Positions 23,261 through 33,600 of a stretch of 64,000 nucleotides of DNA are shown one piece after another. Origin of the DNA: Rotaria sordida (taxonomy: Eukaryota > Rotifera > Eurotatoria > Philodinida > Philodinidae); the NCBI GenBank assembly GCA_905250125.1, contig CAJNOL010000149.1:124001-188000 (forward strand). The letters run 5' to 3'. The position numbers were made by a program, and so were the translations under genes. The notes under the pieces were generated by a model. It did no database searches. It saw nothing but the letters and a program-made list of their open reading frames with translations, and had not been told where the DNA came from. The stretch's first letter is position 1; the number at the start of each line of letters is the position of its first letter.

Positions 23261-26200
23261 TTATAAATGTTTATCTTCTTCTTGTTTTATATGCTTTTGA
23301 CAGCTAAGAAGTCTGTAAGAAATAAAAAATCAATTAAAAAAAATATATTAATATGATAATGATTTACCGTTGAGTTAGAATATTTCGTTTGATCTCAAGT
23401 ATACGAAAGTTAGACTTTAATGCTTTTAATTCAGTAAATGCTGTCGACATTTTAGCACTGTATCCATAATAATCATCAAAAAGTTTAAAACACTAAAAGA
23501 ATAAAATATGATTTGATATGAAGAATAAATTTTTTTGTTTTCTTTTTCTTTTTGTCTACCTGTTTTTCTAATTGAGTCGATGACCAACCAGTTAAATGTT
23601 GAATAAGTTCAGCACGATAAAATTTCTGAATATCTTGTTCACGTTCAGCTTTTGAAATAGTTGATTTAGGTGATTCACTTTCAGGACTTAAGAAAAAGAA
23701 AAACAAAATCACTGATAGATTAAGAAATTATTCGAACGTAATCAAAATCTTTTAAATCTAAATTTTAATCGATCAGAAGAAAAAAAAATGCTTGATTAAA
23801 TTCAATTTAAGAATAGATAATTCAGAAAGTATTATTAGAGATAGCTTTATTAATACTACCTAAAAGACTCGTCAGTGTTAGCCAATGTTGATATTTATTG
23901 ATCGCATATGATCAAATACGGTAATACGATCGGATTGAATGATGAAAACTGATCAAGTTATACTTGAAGATTTGGCAGAAATGAGGAATATCAAATGTCA
24001 TAAATAGAAATGTCGATCGATCGACTCAACTACTGCCGTTCTAATGTAGAAAAATTAGTTATAAATGTTTTCGAAAATTTTTAGGTGAAATCATTTTTCG
24101 GAGATTTTGTTTTTCTCAGCATGTTTTCTACTGTTATGCTTATTTTTTTTTGTATTGTAAAAAGTTTTTGCAATGAAAATAATTTGTGAAAAGGTTTCAG
24201 CGCAATCATCACCGATCTTAGTATCGATTTACAGCTCTTAGTAGCGGATTTAGAGAGGGCGAGGCATGAAAAATGATCACGCCCTTCTTTCGAAATATTT
24301 TTCGATTTTTCTCAGTAGAAAAACGCCTAGCATGATACGGTTTATGATGCAGAATTTCACAAATTTATTCAAAAATAGCCAATAAAATTTTTCAAAAACT
24401 GATTAAAATCTACTACTTTGAACAAAGACAAGAATGTGTTAGAGAGACTATTAGTATTAATCAAAAATAAAGGAAGTCAATACATTTTAATCACAATTAT
24501 TAATTTTTCTAGGTTTATAAAATCTACTTATGAATTTAATAAAGATATATTCATAGAAATCATTTTATATATAGTCGAAATTTCTATTGCATAAGTAATC
24601 ATAATTTTACTGTTACTAATAGGAAAAAAACGAGATTCTGTTTGACTATTCCTTGTTTTTGGGTGGTTTTTTTAAATACTACTCCAATTTTGAGAAAATA
24701 TTGAAATTCCTTTTGATTATTTCACTGAGCTTTTTTTTCTGAAAGTTATGTATGCATAATATAGGTCATTGAGTTTCAACTAAAAATGTAGCATTGGATA
24801 TTTCTATTTATAAAAATATTTTTTTTTCCTTCATAAATTATGATGCCATTAATAGATAACTATTATTCCATTGTTTATTCTATCGTCTTTCGAGTACCAT
24901 GGAGCTTACTAGTCACGATAATATATGATCATATTTCTATCTATGCTCTTCTAAATTTCATAATTAAAAATACTAAAACTTTTCAAAAATTTCAAATAAC
25001 ATACACTGGATTTGATTCTGTGTTTGTTAACGTAGGGATAGTAGGTTGTGATATTGAATTTTTATTATCATTTCCTAAATAACAAAAACTAATTTACAAA
25101 AAATTTAAGTTGAAATTTTTTTACCATTTAAAAATTTTGTATTATTTTCAAAAGGTTTCGATTGAATATCACATAGTGGAGTTGAGACTGAAATAGCTTC
25201 AAAAAAAATCTACCATTATTATTTTTGACATGAAATTATTCGTTTTACCGGGTTCTGATGAAGATGAATGTAAAACAGTACTATTATTTTCATTTGTATT
25301 ATTAGTACCAGGTATTACTGATGATGATTCTTTACTACTAGTTGATGAAAATGACATTCGAGAATTGTCATCATCTACAAAATATAATTAAAAGAGAGAG
25401 AGAGAGAAAAAGTTTACATAGTTAATTTCTTTTTTTTTTTGTTGACAATAAACCTGGAGTTGGAAGACGATTGTTTGTATTAACAGGTAATTGTTCATTA
25501 GATTGTAAAGATTCTTGATATGCATGATTTCCATTTTGATGATTATTTGAATTTTCTGAAGATAATTTAAGATTTGGAGTTTGGGAAAGTTTTTTTTCTG
25601 AAGATAATTCTTCTATCTTATATCTAGTACGAACTGTGGATGAAACATTTGTTGTTGATTCTTTTTAAAATAACAAAGAAAAAAAAAGTTTTCAGATAAA
25701 AAAAAAACAAGATTTTCTTATTAAGAAAAATTTAAAAACCTTTTTTAATTCGATTTGTTGTAGAAATTGATGATGTACTTGTTCGATTAGATTCATCTGT
25801 TGGCCATCCTTTTGGTTTTTCCCATTGCGATATTTCAGTTTTACAATTATAAAAATATGTTTTGCCTAAAAAAACAACACAAGAATTTTAAATTTTTGCT
25901 GTTTTCATAATTAGAAACTTGTACTTTTCGTTTGCTGACCACCGGTTCACGAAGGAACTTTCCCAAGTGCTAAAGAGCTTTTGAACTGTTGAATTTTGTG
26001 CGCAAGTTGCGATTTAGCTAACATACCTACATTTTACTATGATTACAATCTGAAACTTTGCTCGCATCAAGGCTTCAATCATTGAAAGGGAAATGATTTT
26101 AGAATATCGTTTTTCGAAAATCTTCATTAAGAATTCATCTAATTAGTCAATATTTTGACTAATTTCTTTTCTCATAAGCGGGCATCTCACATCGAATGCC

Positions 26201-27233
26201 ATTCTTAATTCAAAAATCGAAAGTTTTTAAGCAGGCTCAGTACCCCAAAATGTGTACATAAAAATGTAACCGTGTTACATTTGTTTTTATATCTTCTTAC
26301 GCGAGTAATAGTTAGAAAACTTGCTCTATGGACATTTCATTTGGATTCAGATCAAAATTCCAAACTTTGCAAAAGTTGTGTCCACCAGTAAAATTATAGT
26401 AATATGTCGATATCTCAGCCAAAATATCCTCTTAGGCTGTCTCTACTCTGTACAAAATTTCAGTTCAAAAGCTTTTTAGCACTTGGAAAGATTCCATCCT
26501 CAGTGTAATTAACGCATACTGATACAAGTGTTCACTGAAACATTAGAACATGCCTAGAGTTCATCTGGTTGGTCCGACTACGAAAGTTTTGTACCTGACG
26601 AACTATAAACACTTCGCTACAAAAAAACTATATTTTGATACAGTTGATATCTCAATATTGTAGCGAACACGGATGTCGAAGCTTCAATGGATTCTGTTCC
26701 GGTAACTCATTGTTCAGTATTTATACCAACACTATACATCTCTATTCATAATTAATACAAACCTGTTGAACTTTTAAATTCAGACCAATCACCGGAAACA
26801 CGAAGCGGTTTTTTCGGCTAGATAAAATGTTTTCAAAAAAATAAAACAAATCTTTATTAATATAATTATAAACCTACATCTTTAACTGGCTTTTTTTCAC
26901 CATTTTCACGTTGCTGTTGTTGAGATGATGATGAAGAACTTGATGCAACTCGATTATTTGAAGAAACTAAATTATAATTCTCTTTTTTGTTTTTTTTTCT
27001 AAACAAGAAAATAATCAATTTACATTGAGTTCGCATATATTTTCGATGATTTGATGTTTCTTCATTAAATCCATGTGTTTGTAAATTCCACTCTCGTTTA
27101 TTCGACTAAAATTATAATAAAATTAAAAATTTAACAAAATTATCTTTTGTTTCTATCTTACGGAATAACCACTATCGTCTTTCCGGCTTTCATAAATTTG
27201 TGTATCTGTTGTTCTATGTTTACTATCATACAT
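23261..27233 (-). CDS. WAC: WAC: WW-domain adaptor with coiled coil
   Basis: Twelve exons join in phase: 27233-27162, 27105-27024, 26966-26878, 26817-26763, 25865-25740, 25660-25454, 25374-25249, 25196-25125, 25074-25005, 23686-23560, 23492-23368, 23312-23261 (400 aa). In other animals WAC recruits the RNF20/40 ubiquitin ligase to RNA polymerase II for histone H2B ubiquitination, and acts in autophagy and mTOR signalling. The WW domain is at about residues 90-118: [18 protein letters not shown] then [11 protein letters not shown] (W92, W114, P117), split by an intron after the ST. The middle is Ser/Asn-rich. The C-terminal WAC signature is [18 protein letters not shown], followed by a coiled coil ([20 protein letters not shown]). 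It is shorter than vertebrate WAC, mainly in the middle. Intron 25866-26762 carries a hairpin repeat. Confidence 0.92.
24238..24345. repeat. Partial copy of the 779-975 MITE
   Basis: Shares TAGTAGCGGATTTAGAGAGG, then TTCTTTCGAAATATTTTTCG and CTCAGTAGAAAA with the left half of the element at 779-975. The right terminus was not found. It lies in WAC intron 23687-25004. Confidence 0.6.
25930..26530. repeat. Intronic hairpin repeat (family A-related)
   Basis: The left arm has TTTCCCAAGTGCTAAAGAGC and TTTTGAACTG; the right arm has CAGTTCAAAAGCTTTTTAGC and ACTTGGAAAG, an inverted match of about 35 bp that continues imperfectly inward. The phrase GGCTGTCTCTACTCTG with ACAAAATTTCAGTTCAAAAG resembles the core of family A hairpins. 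It fills most of the only long intron near the WW domain of WAC. Confidence 0.65.
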
Positions 27234-27673
27234 TTCCAATACCCAAAGATATGTACATTTGGATCGTAAAATACGAAGCCAAATAAACGCACACACACAC
27301 ACTATCACACTCACAAAATTTTATTCGATAAGAAAAAATTTAATCAAATCAATATGAAAGTTTATTAATAAGGAATTTTTTTTCTTATCATATTCACAAG
27401 TTTTTGTTGTTTTTGTATTTATATCGAAATAAGCAACGTAAATGTCTTTTAACACAAAAATGAAAAAAAAGGAAATTTATATTACTTTCCCAATGTTGTC
27501 TTTCATCATTGATTCATTAGTTTATTTTTTTTTCTTCCATTCGAAAAAAATATATATATAAAACACATTTATGCATTTTACACATCAATGTAGAGATTTG
27601 TTACTATAGAAACAGTATAGAAAATGACGAATACATCTTATACATTATTGTAGTTATAAACGACATAAACAAA
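27234..27673. promoter_or_regulatory. Candidate bidirectional promoter between WAC and DRC11
   Basis: About 440 bp separate two divergent start codons (WAC minus 27233, DRC11 plus 27674). An AC dinucleotide run lies at about 27290-27301, and a TA-rich patch at about 27550-27560. Both promoters and 5' UTRs must fit here. Confidence 0.5.
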
Positions 27674-30600
27674 ATGTCGCATATGTAAGTGTTTTTTTTT
27701 TAATTTTAAAATTAAAAATCTTAAGAATTATCTATTTTAGTTCGTATAATAAACAATGGCAAGATGCACAAATTGCCATGGTCGATATGTTGGCTATCGA
27801 AACACCCGAACAACCACGAGCACCAGAAACGGTATATTAATTATATTTTATTGATAAAAGTGAACGGATTTTTTTTTGTGTTTTATGTCTTAGGATACCA
27901 ATGCAGCTTTTCAATTAGTTGCAACTATGTTTGTGAAATATGTACAAATATTTCGAAAATTAGAACAATGTTATGATCAAATAGTACATCCACAAAAACG
28001 ACGATTGATACGTGTTGTTCTTGATGGTTGTATGGGAAGAATACTTGAATTAAAGCATGAAATGATTACTATGGATTTTTCAGAATATCATTATTTTGAT
28101 GATATTCTTGCAGATCTTAAATTAACACCGGTTAGTTAATTATTCATTAAAAAAACATATTTAAATATGAAATATAAATAGAAGAGATATCCTATTGATT
28201 AAAATTGAGAGATATATATTGTAGATGTTTAAAATGATAAAAAATTTTTCAATAGAAAATATTATTTTTGAAGCAATAAATATTATCGAATAATTAGTTG
28301 TATTTAAATATCGATAAAAAAATGAAAGTAAAAAGTTTTCATGCTGAAATCACTGAGATCTGAGATTGAATCTTTTGGGAAAAATATAACCGAGACGAAT
28401 TAATTCTCCTGTATAATTTTCAGTTTTTCTGTTGAAATCTTCTAATTGAACTGATAGATGAAATTACAAAAAAACCAAATTTCTTTTACTGTGTGATGAA
28501 CGAACGAAGCATCATAACGAAATCTTCACTTCTGAGGTACACGTTCTTCTATAAATAGGACTTAGACTAAAAAAAAGTCCGAAATAATTCGTACTTATGG
28601 CGTATTGTTTAAAAGTTAGAGATGTTTTACTAAGTATTTGACTTTATAGGACAGTATCGTCAAGAAATCAAATTGGTATGAGAGTGTCCTGGAATTTTCA
28701 AGGAAAATGAATATGTATTTTTTGGAGAATTGAACTTAGAAAAACATGTTTACTGGATACAAAAACGACAAAACTCTTGAGTCCCATTATTAATTTAATA
28801 GCTAAAATAAGACATAATTATTGCTCGAATTTCTTTACAATACTGTCATATGGAGTCAAATACTTATGAGGGAACTAACCCGCTGTTTCAATTCATATTG
28901 AACCCACGAAAAGATCTAGGTAAGACTAGGAGAAGCTTAAAAGGGTTCGTTTCCATGAGTCTTTGGAACATTTTACTGAATTTTCGACCTAAAATTCGGT
29001 TTATATATAGATCTAATGATTCTTAGAGTAACCTGGAAGTTTCAAATGAAAAGATTGTCCCTTTATCGACATATTGAACTTTTAAGTAAATTCGATTGTC
29101 ATGACAAACGACTATTTCTTTTTTATTGGAAATTCAATATGTTGACAATGGAATATTCTTGTCGATTGAAATTTCTAGAGCATTCCAAGGGTCGTCAGAT
29201 CTATCTGCGAGCAAAATTTCAGATCGGAATTCCAACATTTGATTGTTCGGTAAATGCATAAAGCTGGATCGAAAATTCAGTAAAATGCTCCCACGGCCCA
29301 TAGAAGCGAATCATTTTAGCTTTTCCTAGTCTTACTGAGACCTCCTGTAGACCTAATATGAGCTCAAACGGTAGATTACAGCTCGGTTAGTCCATTCGTT
29401 AGTAAAACATCTCAAACGTTTGAACAATAGACCATCACCCCGATTTGTTTCAGCCTTTTCTTACTTTCACTATGCTCTACTTATGTAAAAATTGTAGTTC
29501 AAAAGTCAAAAATTAGTTAGGATATTTCCTTCGTGAATGTTACTCAATGAATATTTATTGCTCATGAAATGAGTTCTCTATATGACTACTCAAGATGAAA
29601 ACTATTGAATCGATTCTCGATTGAATTTTCAACGGAAGATTCTAAATATCTATAATAATATAAATCATGATATCAAGAATGTTGTTAAGTGTAAATATTT
29701 TAGAATGATCTTGAAATTCCAATTCCAAATTATTTTGTACTTGAACGTGCACAAGCAATCGAAAAACGTGAACGACTTCTTGGTCAAATTTTAGCTCGAA
29801 TGACATTAGAAACAGAAACTCAAGATACTACTGGAATTATGACAATGGATGATGCTATTCGAATAATTCAATCACATGAACGAGCTCGTCAAGGACGATT
29901 ACGTGCTAAACAAATAGGTGAATTACGTCTTAATGATCAACGTGCACGACAACGTGCAAATATGGGAGAATCAAAAATGGATAAAGTATTAGCAGCAACA
30001 ACTATTCAAAAATTTTATCGTCGTTATGTTGTACGACGTGATGTAAAAAAATTTCGTGAAGAAGAATATATGTTTTTAGGAATGGTAATATTTTTTTTAT
30101 TTTTTAATATTCTTTTTTTTTTTGAAATAACTTAACTGATAGAAGAGTTCGTGTTCATGGATCTCTGAAGCCAAGTTATAACGCTTTAATGAATTTTCGA
30201 TCCAGCTTCAGGTATTTATCCAAAAAATCAAATAATTAAATTTCATCCATAGATAGATCTCATCACTCTAGAAATATCCTGAAAGTTTCAGCCAAAAGAA
30301 ATGTTCCATTGTCAAGATATTAAATTTCTCAAAAAACGATCATTTGCTACAAAAATCAAGTTGACTTGAAAATTCAATATCTCAACAAAGGAATATTCTT
30401 TGCGACTGAAACTTTAAAGATATTCTACTAGTCATTCAATCTGTTTATGGACGAAATTTCAGATTGAAACTCCATTATTTTATTTTTCCGTAAATATCTA
30501 AAGCTAAATCGAAAATTCAGTAAAACAGTCATAACTCAGTTCTAGAAGTCTATGCTATGAAAAATTTCACGTGTGTGAAACATTCAAAGCTCCTCAAGAA

Positions 30601-33600
30601 TAGCAACATTTTCATTTCACATACTATCGATCGTGCTCTTTCTAGTCGTATACTCAGCCTTCTCTATTCTTAAGTTCGAATCCTTCCTATATGTAAGTGA
30701 CTAATTTGTGGTCATGACGATAAGTTTTCTAATTTGTTTTGTTGGATTATTCTTTCTGAAATAATATATTCACTGACGTCGAGAATGATTTATATATCTA
30801 ACAAATCCATATTACTTTCATTAATTTGTAGAAAATTTCATCTTGATCAAACATAAAAAATCAAATCTTTCGATTTCATTCATAAATCGCTCATAAAACT
30901 ACAACATTGTTGATCGTAATACAGTTTTAGGCTAAAAATATTTCAATGAAGACTCAAAAGAATTCCAAACTCTCTTATCTGCACATTTCTTCTTACAAAT
31001 AAACAAAAACTTTCCTTATATGAAATTAAAATGATCAAAATATATTTTAGGCAATGCCAACATTTCATAAAGATCCATTAAAACGTTTACTTGCTGATGT
31101 ACGAGCACATGAAGATGAAAGACGAAAACGACAAGAAAAACATGAAATAGCTTATCAACAAGCAATAATAGCAACACATGAAAAAATAAAACAAACCGAA
31201 GGACCTGATATGAAAGAACGTTTACAAGATCAAATTCGTCAATGGTTTATTGAATGCAGGTAGAAATTAAATCTTTTCAATAATGAAAATAACAAAGTTT
31301 TCCTTTTATTTTACAGAAATGTTTCACAAAAATTTCCCGATTTTCCCGATGAAGATGAGGGTGGTTCAAATAAGATTTTTGCAAAAAAGACTGTTGAAGA
31401 ACTACAAGAAGAACTTGATGCTGTACGATTTCATTTTTGAATATTTTAATTAATATTAATTTTCATTTTATTTTTAGAAACTGGAAAGTAAAGGCAAAGG
31501 AAAAGGCGATAAAAAAGGTTAATTAATTATTTTAAATTGTATTTATATTTATTTATTTCTATTGTTTTTTAATTTTTAGGCAAAAAAGGAAAAAAAGGCA
31601 AGAAAGAAAAGAAAGGTAGAATAATTTTATTTTGTATTATTTTAGAAATATTAAATGATTTATTTTAAGGAAAGAAAGGTAAAAAAGGCAAGAAAAAAAA
31701 GAAAGGAGTATGTAGATTTAAATAAATATATTCAAAAACAAAATTATCTTAAATTATTTTCAAAGGATGATGAAGAAGGTTGGACATTACCAGAATCTCA
31801 ATTTGTTACTGAGATGATAAAACCATCAACAGAAACATATCAAAGTTAGTAAATGAACTAACAAAACAAAAAAAACAAAACAACAATTAAATGTTTTATT
31901 TAGGTTTTTGGGAAACACGAGATGAAGGTAATAATTTTGAACAAAATCATGATAGTGAAGTAGTTAAAGAAGAAAAACGAACTGAAGTTCAAGAAGAAGT
32001 ACGTCTTGAAGTCGATGCTCTAATGCGTGAAGAATTAAAAAATTTAAAAGCGGTTTGTTATTAATTATTTATTAATATTTAAAATAGATTTTATTTTTTT
32101 TTTAGGCTATTGATAAAACAAAAGAAAAAAAGAAAAAGAAAAAAAAGAAGGTAAAATCTTTAAAAGAAAAAACACAAATTTATTGTTCAGTTCAATAGAA
32201 TTTGACTTTTTTAAAAATCTAACCATCTCATTATGATTTGTTAGTATTACTAATTGTAAATTCTTTAAAATATCAAAGAAGAAATTTATCGAAAAAGGAA
32301 ATATTCATTGATTTTACTACGAAAAACCGAAATGCCTTCAAAGTCATGTGGAGATGCAACAAATCCAAGGCCTTGGAATTTGATATACAAAAATTTGAAT
32401 TTGATCTTAAATTATCCAAATCCGACAAGGCTTCGTAATATAAAGCCCCAGAAGGGTGTAGGGAATCTGAAGCCTTCGAAACTGACCTAAAATAGCTTGA
32501 GTTTGATATAGACTTGGGTTTGAATTTGTAAAACTAGCAGAGCTAGTTTGAGACTTGTTAACTTATATATATAGGGTGCCGGTGTGAGTGTGGATGTTGC
32601 TCTGCCTTTAGCCTATCTGCAGCCACCCCATATACTCACACCTGGGTATGTGACAGCTCCAGCTCAGTTCGCTGAGCGAAAGTCTGGTCAGCCAACTCTA
32701 ACTCTCGTAAACTGGCAAGTTTCGTGTTCTTTCCGAGTATGGATTCAAACTTTTTGTCGAATTTCTGATCTACGAGCTAGGAGCTGATCTTTTAGAAACG
32801 CGAATTAAGTTTAGACGGATTTCAGTATATCAAAACTTATCCAAAGTAGAAACGAAAATTACTTCAAACACAATGAATGAAAGGGCAAACATTTTTCTAT
32901 AAAATTATATACTAATAATTAGTTTACTTCAAGTCATTTGTTAACAATGAGTATTTAAGTAAGGTACACCATGTCAATTTTCTTGATTTCTATGGAAAAT
33001 AGACCTATAAAGTGAACTTGACCATTTCAGAAAGATTGTTTTGAAACTCTTGACTCTTATATCAAGTTATAGAGAACAATCTCACCTTTAATTCTATGCA
33101 AAGAAACATCGGTACAATAATGTATGGAATAAAAAAGAGTATTGCCGCAGAAGATCGTTAACTTTCTACGTCTAAACTTAATTTTTACACCTCTAATAAA
33201 AGGTTCGTTCATAGCTCCTATATCAGAAATCCGACAAAAAGTTTGAATTTATATTCGAAAAAGAACACAAAGTCTCGATTCTGGATGACCGGAGTTTTGC
33301 CAATAAGACACCCGCTGAAAGGACATCCGCCAATGGTGAAAGTTCAGGAATATATTGGCGAAAATATACTCCAGATGCTGGAATCATTGACCTGAAAATG
33401 GACTTTCGTCAATGATGAAATCCTAGAATCTTCAGATTTTAACTCAATATTTTCAAATTTCGTTTATCTATTGCAATCTTTTATACATCAAACTGATAGA
33501 TAAAAAAAGCCACTTTCCTGTTTAACATTCTAATGTTTTTTTTTCTCTCAATAGAAATATCATTTTTAACTTTATCATGAATATTAACCTATCAAAATGT

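Noticed and set aside
23700..24990. Suspected frame break between WAC exon 25196-25125 and exon 23686-23560
   Set aside because: Resolved by the intervening 70-nt exon 25074-25005, which restores phase on both sides.
24840..25082. 80-codon plus-strand frame
   Set aside because: It is antisense to WAC exon 25074-25005, whose splice sites and phase are needed to join the flanking WAC exons.
29016..29261. 81-codon frame in DRC11
   Set aside because: Falls within the centre of a hairpin repeat (family C) in an intron.
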